Shown here in pieces: positions 1-7,680 of a DNA stretch of 10,774 nt. The notes under the pieces were generated by a model, which was given only the letters and a program-made list of their open reading frames with translations, was not told the origin of the DNA and made no database searches. The position numbers and the translations under genes were made by a program. Source of the stretch: an uncultured bacterium (lineage in GTDB: Bacteria > Cyanobacteriota > Vampirovibrionia > Gastranaerophilales > Gastranaerophilaceae); NCBI GenBank assembly GCA_900553845.1, contig USEW01000056.1:1-10774 (forward strand). Reading direction: 5' to 3'. Every line of letters starts with the position of its first letter. The first letter of the stretch is position 1.

Positions 1-1
1 A

Positions 2-29
2 CCCGAAATTTATGTCGGGGATTTTTTTT
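2..29 (+). terminator. Rho-independent terminator for an upstream rightward gene
   Basis: A 5-bp GC-rich stem, CCCGA (2-6) with TCGGG (15-19), closes an 8-base loop and is followed by a run of eight T (22-29). That is the layout of an intrinsic terminator for a plus-strand gene ending just left of the window. The T-run overlaps the stop codon of leftward rph (28-30), so the two genes would be convergent and tightly packed. On the minus strand the hairpin follows rph directly, but any T-run there would lie outside the window, so bidirectional use cannot be judged. Confidence 0.6.
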
Positions 30-723
30 AATATTTATCAATAATAAATGCAATACCTTTTTTAGCATAAGCTAACATTTGAGATAACTTCTCTTCTTCA
101 AATGGATTTTCTTCAGCTGTAGTTTGAAATTCTATAATTTTGCCACTTTTAGTTAAAACAATGTTTGAATCAGCACAGCAATTTGAATCTTCTTCATAAT
201 TTAAATCAAGAATAACATTATTGTTTAATATACCGACAGATATAGCCGCTATTGGTTCAATAATAGGATTTGCCTTAATAATATTTTCATTTACAAGTTT
301 TTCAAAGGCCATATTTAAAGCTAAAAAACCTCCACAAATAGATGCACAACGTGTACCGCCATCAGCTTGTATAACATCAGCATCAATTGTTATTGTTAAG
401 TCGGGAATTTTATATAAATCAACGCAGCTTCTAAGACTTCTTCCAATAAGCCGCTCTATTTCATGAGTTCTTCCTGAAACTTTATTTCTTTCACGGTTGT
501 TTCTTGTATTTGTTGAAGAAGGAAGAAGACTATATTCTGCTGTAATCCATCCTCGTGGATCATCTTTTTCCATCCAACGTGGTTTTGCTTCAGATACTGA
601 AGCGGATACTATCACTTTTGTATCCCCAAATTCAGCAAGAACCGAGGAATATGCATTTTTTGTAAAGTTTTTAATAAAATTTATTGGTCTTAATTCGTCG
701 TTTTTACGATTATCAAGTCTCAT
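28..723 (-). CDS. rph: Ribonuclease PH
   Basis: A phosphate-dependent 3'-to-5' exoribonuclease of the PNPase/RNase PH fold that trims the 3' ends of tRNA precursors and other RNAs in the cytoplasm. The protein has 231 residues, close to the usual 235-250. It shows the family signature GRTHEI (84-89) followed by ERLIGRSLR, the substrate-binding stretch DADVIQADGGTR (114-125), and the acidic catalytic segment LDLNYEEDS (172-180) with Asp179 and Asp185 in the expected places. The start at 723 is supported by a GGAGAG ribosome-binding site about nine bases upstream on the minus strand. It is transcribed away from the translation operon, from its own extended -10 promoter. Nothing suggests damage. 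The C-terminus is short but ends in normal family sequence. Confidence 0.96.
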   Translation of the reverse strand: MRLDNRKNDELRPINFIKNFTKNAYSSVLAEFGDTKVIVSASVSEAKPRWMEKDDPRGWITAEYSLLPSSTNTRNNRERNKVSGRTHEIERLIGRSLRSCVDLYKIPDLTITIDADVIQADGGTRCASICGGFLALNMAFEKLVNENIIKANPIIEPIAAISVGILNNNVILDLNYEEDSNCCADSNIVLTKSGKIIEFQTTAEENPFEEEKLSQMLAYAKKGIAFIIDKY

Positions 724-743
724 AGCATTTCTCTCCGTTGTTT

Positions 744-771
744 ATTATATCACTCTTAAATAATACATCAA
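744..771 (-). promoter_or_regulatory. Promoter of rph, extended -10 type
   Basis: Read on the minus strand there is a TTGATG -35 box (plus coordinates 766-771), a 16-bp spacer, and a perfect TATAAT -10 box (744-749) preceded by TGA, giving the extended -10 form TGnTATAAT. Transcription would begin roughly 12-15 bases before the rph start codon, leaving room for its GGAGAG ribosome-binding site. This is a sigma-70-type call from sequence alone. Confidence 0.6.
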
Positions 772-785
772 AACAAAATTTATTG

Positions 786-791
786 TATAAT
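786..791 (+). promoter_or_regulatory. -10 box of the rightward operon, possibly giving a leaderless mRNA
   Basis: A perfect TATAAT sits at 786-791 and the first in-frame ATG that fits the protein family begins at 798. A start site six to eight bases downstream of the -10 would fall on or next to that A. No Shine-Dalgarno-like stretch precedes the ATG, which agrees with leaderless translation. The -35 region is poor (AATACA at 762-767, 18-bp spacer), so the promoter may be weak or activator-dependent. Confidence 0.45.
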
Positions 792-797
792 TGTATT

Positions 798-1880
798 ATG
801 AATTTTTTGATTATAGGAAAAACGCCAAAAGCTTATTTTTTGTCTTCAAAACTCTTAAATGAAGGACATCTGGTTTATTTGTGTATTGAAGAATTAGATA
901 AAAATTATACTTTTGAAAGAGTGATTTTTTATGATTATTCAAATCATATTGAAATTTTAAAATTTATTTTAAAAAAAGAAATAAATCTTGTTATTATGAT
1001 AGATAACGATATAGTTTCGTATGAACTTGGTGATTTTTTAATAATAAACGGTGTAAATGTATTCAGAATCCAAAAAGAACTAAGGATAATAAATTCAAAT
1101 ATATATAATCAAATAAATTTTTTCAAAGAATGTAATGTGCCTGTTTTAAGGGCTATATTTTTTGAAAAAGAAGCACCCGCTTTTAATTTTCTAAAAAGAG
1201 TAAATTACCCTGTCAAAATTACAGCTGGAAACGATGAAGAAAGCTATATTGTAAGTGGTTTTCTAAATAGTAAAAAATGTATTCAGGATATGTATAAATC
1301 CCAATATAAAAATTTATTAATTGAGGAAAATTATAGCGGAGAAGAAATATTTTTGTATTTTGTAAACGATGGTGTTTCTTTGTATTTAATAGGCGAAGTT
1401 TATGAGGATTTAGATAAAAATCAAATAATTTCACCTATTCCGTTTTTAACGGACAATCAAAAAGAAAAGATTATAAAAGAGGTAATTTTAAAAGTCGCAA
1501 TAACTTTAAACAGTATAAATTCAAAAGAACATGCTTGTATTTTTGGCGTTAAACTGCTTGTAAGAAAAGATAAGGTATACGCTATAAGGATTTTAGACTG
1601 TATAAAAGAAACCCATTTTATCAATATTATAACCCTTTTGAATGAAAATATATCTGATTTAATAATATCAAGTTACAGTTGTTCATTGTCGGATGATTTT
1701 TATGAAGTTAGATTTAAAAATAAATATGCATTAACATATAAATGTCAGGAAAATGACTATAAGACAGAATACACAGATAATGTATACAGATACTTTAAAA
1801 TTGATAATGAAAATTATGTTAATATGGAAGGTTCGACTTTGGCATGGTTAAAAAGTTATATAATAGAAAATCTGGTGTAG
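798..1880 (+). CDS. Degenerate PurD-like ATP-grasp protein, probably not an active GAR synthetase
   Basis: From the ATG at 798 the product is 360 residues; genuine PurD (phosphoribosylamine-glycine ligase, purine synthesis) is about 420-430. I assign kinship by pattern. There is an N-terminal Rossmann-like MNFLIIG (1-7), then a HIEILKFILKKEINLVIM stretch (50-67) like the PurD helix and strand before its GPE motif. An ATP-grasp region follows: NVPVLRA (113-119), EAPAFNFL (125-132), and LLIEENYSGEEI (173-184), which matches the family's IEExLxGEE. The PurD active-site motifs are gone. The Lys-Ala-Asp-Gly glycine-rich loop reads KITAGNDEES (140-149), the GPNTGGMGAY loop is deleted before SPIP (212-215), and the Glu/Asn metal ligands of EFNxRFGDPE are replaced by RILD (264-267). 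The C-terminal domain is short and unlike PurD. An upstream in-frame ATG at 738 would add 20 residues with no family support. It leads the operon, five bases before ylxR. A pseudoenzyme or a repurposed ligase are both possible. Confidence 0.7.
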   Translation: MNFLIIGKTPKAYFLSSKLLNEGHLVYLCIEELDKNYTFERVIFYDYSNHIEILKFILKKEINLVIMIDNDIVSYELGDFLIINGVNVFRIQKELRIINSNIYNQINFFKECNVPVLRAIFFEKEAPAFNFLKRVNYPVKITAGNDEESYIVSGFLNSKKCIQDMYKSQYKNLLIEENYSGEEIFLYFVNDGVSLYLIGEVYEDLDKNQIISPIPFLTDNQKEKIIKEVILKVAITLNSINSKEHACIFGVKLLVRKDKVYAIRILDCIKETHFINIITLLNENISDLIISSYSCSLSDDFYEVRFKNKYALTYKCQENDYKTEYTDNVYRYFKIDNENYVNMEGSTLAWLKSYIIENLV

Positions 1881-1885
1881 CAAAA

Positions 1886-2143
1886 ATGAAAAAAATAAAT
1901 TACCGGAAATGTATAGCTTGTGGTAAAATAGAAAATAAAACCGAATTTATTAAAATTACCCGTGAATATAAAACAAAGGATATTGTTATTCAACCTGGTA
2001 ATAAAATATTTGGACGTTCGGTTTATATTTGTAAAAATGAATTATGTATAAATAATGCTTTGAAAAGAGGAAAAATATTTAAAATATTAAGGGTTAAAAA
2101 TATTGAAAATTTTGATAAAAAAATCAAAGCTGTACTAAATTAA
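1886..2143 (+). CDS. ylxR: YlxR/RnpM family RNA-binding protein
   Basis: A small basic protein (85 residues) of the YlxR family, usually encoded between nusA and infB. The Bacillus member is reported to bind RNase P RNA and modulate RNase P, hence the name RnpM. Visible family marks are RKCIACGK (7-14) with the paired cysteines Cys9 and Cys12, the GRSVYIC block (43-49), Cys54, and a basic A-x-K-R-G stretch near 58-61 leading into the C-terminal helix. I start at ATG 1886. The longer reading from 1844 overlaps the upstream gene and adds 14 residues before the conserved start. Only five bases separate it from the upstream stop, so translation is probably coupled; a GGTG at 1874-1877 is the only weak ribosome-binding candidate. 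nusA is not next to it here. Confidence 0.9.
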   Translation: MKKINYRKCIACGKIENKTEFIKITREYKTKDIVIQPGNKIFGRSVYICKNELCINNALKRGKIFKILRVKNIENFDKKIKAVLN

Positions 2144-2200
2144 GGAATTGTGCTAATAATATTAATATAAATAGAAAATAAATTGGAGAAATAATAATTG

Positions 2201-4930
2201 ATGTCACCTGACAAAAGAGTATATGATGTAGCTAAAGAGCTTAATATAACAACAAAAGAATTAATAGAAAAATTGGATTCGATTAATATAAAAATAAAAT
2301 CGCATTCAAGTACATTAACATCTTTTCAGATAGCAAAAGTAAAAGAGTTATATAACGCTGCCGGTAAAGATGGCGATAAGAAAAACAGCCGTCCTAAGGC
2401 GTTTGTTGTTAAAAAGGTTAAAAAAGCTCCTACAGGGGATGATAATATTGAAAGTAAAAAAGATGAAGAAGTAAAATCAAAAGAAGTTAAATTAGTTTCA
2501 CCTGCTGCTGAAGATAAAACAGTTGAAGAAAAAAAGGAAAAACCAGACATACGAGAATTGCTGCTGGTTCGTGAGGGTATAAAAAAATCAACAAAAATAG
2601 TAAATAAAAAATCTTCTTTAGATGATAAAACCAAATCTGCAGATATAAAAGCAGAAAAAAAGAACGAAACAATACCTATAGATGAAAATAAATCTTCATT
2701 AAAAAGAACTTCTTCTGTTAAGCAAAATAAAAAAGAACTTGAAGCTTTGATTGATGCAAAGTTAAGAAAAGAAAAAGGTAAAGGGATTTTAAATGATGAA
2801 AACCCTAAAGAGTCTGAAAATAAAAATTATATAAAACCAAGAGATATAAAAGCTGAGTTTGATGAAAAGATAAAAGTTAAAAAAACAAAATCGCAGGAAG
2901 CTGCCAATGATAAGAAAGAAAAAGATGGAAAAAAGGAAGTAAATATCAAAAAACCTATTGCACGTCATATAATTTCACAGGATATATATGATTCAAAAGG
3001 AAGTTATAAAAAGCCGTCATCTAAAATGAATCTAAAAGATAAGAAAAAATCAAAGGAAGAACTTCAGGAAATGATAAGCCTTGAAAAGGCTATGACTCAA
3101 AAACACAAGAAAAAGGTTCGAGAGGAAGATTCAAGTGAATCTGAAATAAAACAGGTTGTAATTGATTCAAGTATTTCTGTTGGGGATTTAGCAAAAAAAA
3201 TACAGAAAACACCTGCTGAAATTGTGAGATATTTAATGATGAATGGGGTTTTAGCTACAGTTAATCAAATTATTGATATAAAGACGGCTAAAAAAGTTGC
3301 AGAAAGTTTTGAAATAGAAGTGCTTGAAGAAGATCTTGATGCATATATTCAAGAAGAGCTAAAAAAAGAAGAAAAAATAAATAAAATTAAAAATATTGAT
3401 GAAAAATTACTTAAACGCCGCGCTCCGGTAGTCAGCATAATGGGGCATGTAGATCACGGTAAAACAACATTGCTTGATTCAATACGAGCTTCAAAACATA
3501 AAATAGTATCAGATGAAGTTGGAGGTATAACTCAGTCAATTGGTGCTTATACTGTATTTTTAGAGGATAAAAAAATAGTATTTGTTGATACACCTGGCCA
3601 TGAAGCATTTACTGAAATGAGAGCCCGCGGAGCTAAAGCAACTGATATTGCTATTTTAGTTGTAGCGGCTGATGACGGCATCATGCCTCAAACAATTGAA
3701 GCAATAAATCATGCAAAGGCTGCGGAAGTACCTATAATTGTTGCAATAAACAAAATGGACAAGGCTGATGCAAACCCTGATAAAATCATGCAGCAGTTAA
3801 CAGAATACGGTCTTGTTCCAGAGCAATGGGGCGGGGATACAATATGCGTTAAACTTAGTGCTTTAACAGGCATGGGTCTTGACGAGTTGTTGGAGTATAT
3901 TTTGCTTACAGCAGAAATACTAGATTTAAAAGCAAATCCAGATGATCTTGCGACTGGTGTTGTAATTGAAGCTAATTTGGATAAAGGTAAGGGACCTCTT
4001 GCTACTTTGCTTATACAAAATGGAACATTAAAAGTGGGTGATTCAGTTGTTGTGGGTAATGTTGGTGGAAAGGTTCGTGCATTGCTTCTTGATTCTGGTG
4101 AAAAAGTAAAAAAAGCAGGGCCTTCAACACCTGTTGAGATCTTAGGTCTAAATGAAGTGCCACAAGCAGGTGATACTTTTGAAGTTGTTAAATCAGATAA
4201 AGAAATGAAAAATATTATTGAATTGCGAAAACAAAATGAACGTAATATGCGTCTTGAATCCATGACTCCGAATTTTGTTAAAAATGAAATAATAGGGCAG
4301 GATGAGGAAATACAAACATTAAATTTGATAATTAAAGCAAATACTCATGGAAGTGCCGAAGCAGTTTCACAGGCTATAAGTCAGGTTGAATCAAAAGAGA
4401 TTATAACAAAATTAATTCACGTTGGAGTTGGAGATATATCCGAAGCTGATGTCATGCTTGCATCGGCTTCAAATGCTATAATACTTGGATTTACAGTTAA
4501 AGAAGATTCAAACGCACAAGCTATGGCTGAGAAAAATGGTGTTCAAATTAAAACTTATAACATAATTTATCAGGTTCTTGAAGATGTTGAAAAAACAATG
4601 CTTGACCTTTTGAAACCCGAAATAAAAGAAGTTGAGCTTGGTAAAGCTGAGATACGCCAGATATTTACAATAGGAAAAGTAAATAAAATAGCAGGATGTT
4701 ATGTTCTTGAGGGTAAGATTGTAAGAGGTTGTAATGCTTCTTTAATACGTAACGGCAAAGAAATATTTAATGGTCAAATAGATATGCTTAAACGCTTTAA
4801 AGATGACGTAAAAGAAGTTGCAAGTGGATTTGAGTGTGGTGTTTCTTTTGCTAAGTTTAATGATATTCAGGAAGGTGACATAATTCAGGTTACTAAGTTT
4901 GAAGAAATTGAACGAAAAGTTCTGGTTTAG
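2201..4930 (+). CDS. infB: Translation initiation factor IF-2
   Basis: The GTPase that places initiator fMet-tRNA on the 30S subunit and promotes 50S joining. The product is 909 residues. An IF2_N helical domain (about 4-55, KRVYDVAKELNI) is followed by a long, very lysine/glutamate-rich and probably disordered linker (about 60-310). A second IF2_N domain (about 320-375) precedes the G domain, which has every motif intact: G1 GHVDHGKT (415-422), G2 GGITQ (441-445), G3 DTPGHE (463-468), G4 NKMD (517-520) and G5 SAL (553-555). The two beta-barrels and the fMet-tRNA-binding C2 domain follow. GGAGAA at 2185-2190 lies 12 bases before this ATG and nine before an adjacent in-frame TTG (2198). I prefer the ATG, but the TTG cannot be excluded and would add one residue. 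It lies 57 bp after ylxR with no terminator between. Confidence 0.98.
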   Translation: MSPDKRVYDVAKELNITTKELIEKLDSINIKIKSHSSTLTSFQIAKVKELYNAAGKDGDKKNSRPKAFVVKKVKKAPTGDDNIESKKDEEVKSKEVKLVSPAAEDKTVEEKKEKPDIRELLLVREGIKKSTKIVNKKSSLDDKTKSADIKAEKKNETIPIDENKSSLKRTSSVKQNKKELEALIDAKLRKEKGKGILNDENPKESENKNYIKPRDIKAEFDEKIKVKKTKSQEAANDKKEKDGKKEVNIKKPIARHIISQDIYDSKGSYKKPSSKMNLKDKKKSKEELQEMISLEKAMTQKHKKKVREEDSSESEIKQVVIDSSISVGDLAKKIQKTPAEIVRYLMMNGVLATVNQIIDIKTAKKVAESFEIEVLEEDLDAYIQEELKKEEKINKIKNIDEKLLKRRAPVVSIMGHVDHGKTTLLDSIRASKHKIVSDEVGGITQSIGAYTVFLEDKKIVFVDTPGHEAFTEMRARGAKATDIAILVVAADDGIMPQTIEAINHAKAAEVPIIVAINKMDKADANPDKIMQQLTEYGLVPEQWGGDTICVKLSALTGMGLDELLEYILLTAEILDLKANPDDLATGVVIEANLDKGKGPLATLLIQNGTLKVGDSVVVGNVGGKVRALLLDSGEKVKKAGPSTPVEILGLNEVPQAGDTFEVVKSDKEMKNIIELRKQNERNMRLESMTPNFVKNEIIGQDEEIQTLNLIIKANTHGSAEAVSQAISQVESKEIITKLIHVGVGDISEADVMLASASNAIILGFTVKEDSNAQAMAEKNGVQIKTYNIIYQVLEDVEKTMLDLLKPEIKEVELGKAEIRQIFTIGKVNKIAGCYVLEGKIVRGCNASLIRNGKEIFNGQIDMLKRFKDDVKEVASGFECGVSFAKFNDIQEGDIIQVTKFEEIERKVLV

Positions 4931-4955
4931 ATACAATTCCGAGGTATAAATATTA

Positions 4956-5309
4956 ATGACTTTACGTAATGAAAAAGTTAGAAAAGCAATGATGCGTGAA
5001 ATTTCACAAATATTATTGACAGAAATTCAAGATACAAGAATTTCAACTTTAGTTTCTGTTACAGATGTAGTTATGTCACATGACAATTCTTTTGCAAAAG
5101 TTTATTTTTCAATATTGGAAGAAAACGAAGATGAAAAGACAAAAATATTTGAAGCATTAAATTCACATAAATCCCAAATTCGCTACCAAATAGGGAAAAG
5201 AATACGTCTGCGTGTTACACCTGATATAAAATTTTATCTTGACGAGTCTTTAGAACGAGGGATGAAAGTTCTTGAATTAATTGATAAAATATCAAAGGAT
5301 GAGCTATAG
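4956..5309 (+). CDS. rbfA: Ribosome-binding factor A
   Basis: A 117-residue single KH-fold protein that binds the 30S precursor and helps mature the 5' end of 16S rRNA, important in cold growth. The family signature is clear: the N-terminal basic helix ending near REISQILLTEI (14-24), the DTRIS turn (26-30), a SFAKVYFSIL strand (45-54), and the closing motif RVTPDIKFYLDES (86-98) followed by ERGMKVLELID. Length is normal. GAGG at 4941-4944 serves as the ribosome-binding site, 11 bases before the ATG. It is 25 bp after infB and 3 bp before truB, the classic infB-rbfA-truB order. Confidence 0.96.
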   Translation: MTLRNEKVRKAMMREISQILLTEIQDTRISTLVSVTDVVMSHDNSFAKVYFSILEENEDEKTKIFEALNSHKSQIRYQIGKRIRLRVTPDIKFYLDESLERGMKVLELIDKISKDEL

Positions 5310-5312
5310 TTT

Positions 5313-6179
5313 ATGTTAGGTTTTTTAAATATAAATAAACCAAGCGGAATTACTTCTTCAAAAGTTGTTTATATTGTAAGAAAAATATTAAATATAAAGC
5401 AAATAGGTCATTGTGGAACTTTAGATCCTTTAGCTTCAGGTGTATTGCCACTTGCTGTTGGTAAAGCTACAAGATTGATTGAGTATTTGCCCAATAATAA
5501 AGAGTATATTGCTACATTTGAGTTGGGTAAAAAATCTGATACTTATGATATTGATGGAAATATTATTAAAGTTGATAATTTTGATTTTTCTAAAATCAAT
5601 GAAAAATCAGTTTCCTCAATTTTGGAAAGTTTTGTTGGTGAAACTATACAAAAAGTTCCTGCTTATTCTGCTGTAAAAGTATGTGGACAAAAATTGTATA
5701 ATCTTGCAAGAAAAGGTGTTGAAATAAAATATTTGCCTGAAAAAAAAATACACATAGGCAAGATAAAACTAATAAATTACGACTGTTTTCGAAAAACGGG
5801 TAATTTTATTTTAACCTGTAATAAAGGCGTGTATGTTCGCTCAATTATAAATGATATGGGTGAGCTTCTAGGCTGTGGAGCTATAATGACAGATTTGAAA
5901 CGCACAATTTCAAACGGATTTAAAATTAACGATTCTTTATATGACTATGAAAATAAAGAACTACTACTTAAAAATATAATAAATCCAATATATGTATTGC
6001 CTTTTAACTCATTGGAGCTTACAAATAATGAGGTAAAGAAAATTAAATTTGGACAAAGTATTGAAAAATTTGATTTAAAATGCAATAATAATATATTAAT
6101 GTTAACCTACGATAAAAAAATACAGGCAATTGCCAAAATGATTAATAATAAAATAGAACTTGAGAAGGTATTTGTATGA
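5313..6179 (+). CDS. truB: tRNA pseudouridine(55) synthase
   Basis: The enzyme converts U55 in the T-loop of most elongator tRNAs to pseudouridine. The 288-residue protein opens with GFLNINKPSGITS (3-15), then carries the catalytic motif GHCGTLDPLASGVL, in which Asp38 is the nucleophile. KKSDTYDIDG and the VPAYSAVKVCGQKLYNLAR block, both typical of TruB, follow, and then GVYVRSI. A shorter, divergent C-terminal domain (about 220-288) is present in place of a clear PUA domain, as in many bacterial TruB proteins. The stop overlaps the next start codon as ATGA, indicating translational coupling. ribF, which often follows truB, is absent. Confidence 0.97.
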   Translation: MLGFLNINKPSGITSSKVVYIVRKILNIKQIGHCGTLDPLASGVLPLAVGKATRLIEYLPNNKEYIATFELGKKSDTYDIDGNIIKVDNFDFSKINEKSVSSILESFVGETIQKVPAYSAVKVCGQKLYNLARKGVEIKYLPEKKIHIGKIKLINYDCFRKTGNFILTCNKGVYVRSIINDMGELLGCGAIMTDLKRTISNGFKINDSLYDYENKELLLKNIINPIYVLPFNSLELTNNEVKKIKFGQSIEKFDLKCNNNILMLTYDKKIQAIAKMINNKIELEKVFV

Positions 6180-7033
6180 AAAAATTATATAAATTATTAA
6201 CAATTTTATCAGCTTTTCTTTTAATGCAGAATGTTTCATATGCAATAGAGGATATTACAAGCTATTGTCCTGTGGCGCCATATCCAGTTGGAGGAAAAAT
6301 AGCTTCATCAATAAGTAAAATAACAGGAACAAACTGGATTATTTCAAATATTGCAGAAAACAGGGTTAAATATGCATTGAAAAAAGAAACTAACTCAGAT
6401 TTTGATGTTAAAATTAAACCTTTTGGCGGTAAAAATTTAATTGAGGGTAAATTTAAAAGTTTAAATATTTCATCTGATAATGTTAAATACGAAGGGTTTT
6501 ATGTATCAGATATAAAAGCATATACTTTATGTGATTATAACCAGGTCAAGTTTAATTCTTATGATTTTACTTTTCCTGAAAATTTAGTATTAAGATATGA
6601 AGGAAAAATAACACAAAGTGATTTAAATAAAAGTATTTTAAGAGCCCAATATCGGGAAAAAATAAATAAATTTAACCAATCTTTTTCAAATATATTGTCA
6701 ATGAAAATATACGAACCTCAATTTACAATAGCTAATAATCGGATATATATGGACTTTAAAGTTTTATTACCATTTATAGGTACAAAGACAATCAGTTCAG
6801 ATTTCAGTCTTAAAGCTGATAACGGTCAGGTAGTGGTTGCAGATTTTAACATAAGTAATGCTTTAAGCTTCTCGTCTGATAATATTCTTGCGATATTGAA
6901 TATATTCAATCCTTTGAATTTTGATGTATCGTTAAATAAAAATGACAAGGCTTTAAATGCTTTGCAAAATATCAATGTAACTAATAATGAAATAATTTTT
7001 GACGGAGTATTCTTAGTCCCCAAAAGTGTATAA
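6176..7033 (+). CDS. Exported DUF2993/LmeA-like protein
   Basis: The 285-residue product begins with a clear Sec signal peptide: two lysines, a hydrophobic run from about 7 to 17, and a likely cleavage site after SYA (21-23). The mature part looks like the DUF2993/LmeA family, predicted beta-rich phospholipid-binding proteins of the envelope, common in cyanobacteria and actinobacteria. The matching pattern is a helix (about 40-70), a strand ending KIKPFGGKNLIEGKF, paired strands around YEGFYVSDIKAYTL, a VKFNSYDFTFPENL strand, and an ITQSDLNKSIL segment like the family's 'IT-x-x-DLN'. No catalytic residues are recognisable. Cys31 and Cys119 could form a disulphide. The ATGA overlap with truB ties it to the translation operon, which is an odd place for an envelope gene. 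The family call is from memory of the pattern, so it is moderate. Confidence 0.6.
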   Translation: MKKLYKLLTILSAFLLMQNVSYAIEDITSYCPVAPYPVGGKIASSISKITGTNWIISNIAENRVKYALKKETNSDFDVKIKPFGGKNLIEGKFKSLNISSDNVKYEGFYVSDIKAYTLCDYNQVKFNSYDFTFPENLVLRYEGKITQSDLNKSILRAQYREKINKFNQSFSNILSMKIYEPQFTIANNRIYMDFKVLLPFIGTKTISSDFSLKADNGQVVVADFNISNALSFSSDNILAILNIFNPLNFDVSLNKNDKALNALQNINVTNNEIIFDGVFLVPKSV

Positions 7034-7057
7034 TTTTTTTTAGGAGATGTTTAAAAT

Positions 7058-7666
7058 ATGAATTTATTTTCTAAAGTATTTGTAATATTACTTATTGTTT
7101 TGGGATTTTTTTATTTTAAAAATAATATAATTGATAATTTTTTAAATTCAAAAATTGATAATGTTAAAAAAGAGACAAGTGAGAAATTACCCAAAGAAAT
7201 AGTCCAGAACAGAAATAAAAATGCTATAGAAGAGAAAACTGAAAAAAAAATTTATACTTATTTTTTAAAAGAATCCCAAGGTGGCAAAGTTAATTTTTTA
7301 GCTATAGAATCAAAGGCGAATAATGATGAAGACTCTTTAAAAGCTTCAATTGAAGCACTTTTAAAAGGACCAAGTGAAGAAAATAAGAAAAATGGTTTTT
7401 ATACTGAAATTCCAAGTGGTACAAAATTGCTAGGGATAAAAGAAACTGATAAATACATTATTATCAATTTAAATGATGAGTTTCAATATGGTGGTGGAAC
7501 TGATAGTATATATAATCGTTTAAAACAGTTAATAAAAACAGTATCGCAGGCTAAAGTTAATAAGGATATATATCTTTATTTAAACGGAAAACAAGCTGAC
7601 GTTATTGGCGGAGAAGGTGTCATAATAAAACAACCTTTAACAAAAGAGTCTTTATATAGTGAATAA
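7058..7666 (+). CDS. Membrane-anchored GerMN-domain protein
   Basis: A 202-residue protein with an uncleaved N-terminal membrane segment (about residues 6-20), a charged linker (about 30-65) and a GerMN domain to the C-terminus. The domain is recognised by the helix and turn IEALLKGPSEE (around 98-108), IPSGTKLLGI, a strand followed by INLNDEFQYGGGTD, a helix with QLIKTVSQ, and IYLYLNGKQADVIGGEG. GerMN was named from Bacillus spore germination protein GerM but also occurs in non-sporulating bacteria as an envelope module of unknown ligand, so the name does not imply spores here. AGGAG at 7042-7046 precedes the ATG by 11 bases. Next to the DUF2993 gene, it suggests an envelope pair. No lipobox cysteine is present. 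Confidence 0.8.
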   Translation: MNLFSKVFVILLIVLGFFYFKNNIIDNFLNSKIDNVKKETSEKLPKEIVQNRNKNAIEEKTEKKIYTYFLKESQGGKVNFLAIESKANNDEDSLKASIEALLKGPSEENKKNGFYTEIPSGTKLLGIKETDKYIIINLNDEFQYGGGTDSIYNRLKQLIKTVSQAKVNKDIYLYLNGKQADVIGGEGVIIKQPLTKESLYSE

Positions 7667-7680
7667 GAGGTACTTTATTA

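Noticed and set aside
738..797. Twenty-residue N-terminal extension of the PurD-like protein
   Set aside because: The family-like beta strand starts at MNFLIIG (798); the extension spans the TATAAT box and has no ribosome-binding site.
1844..1885. Fourteen-residue N-terminal extension of YlxR
   Set aside because: It overlaps the upstream gene and precedes the conserved start MKK before RKCIACGK.
3709..4263. Leftward 184-codon open frame inside infB
   Set aside because: It is antisense to the conserved G domain and barrel of IF-2, whose codons explain the openness; serine-rich, no family pattern.
7058..7666. Spore germination role suggested by the GerMN domain
   Set aside because: The domain is widespread in non-spore-formers, and nothing else in the window points to sporulation.
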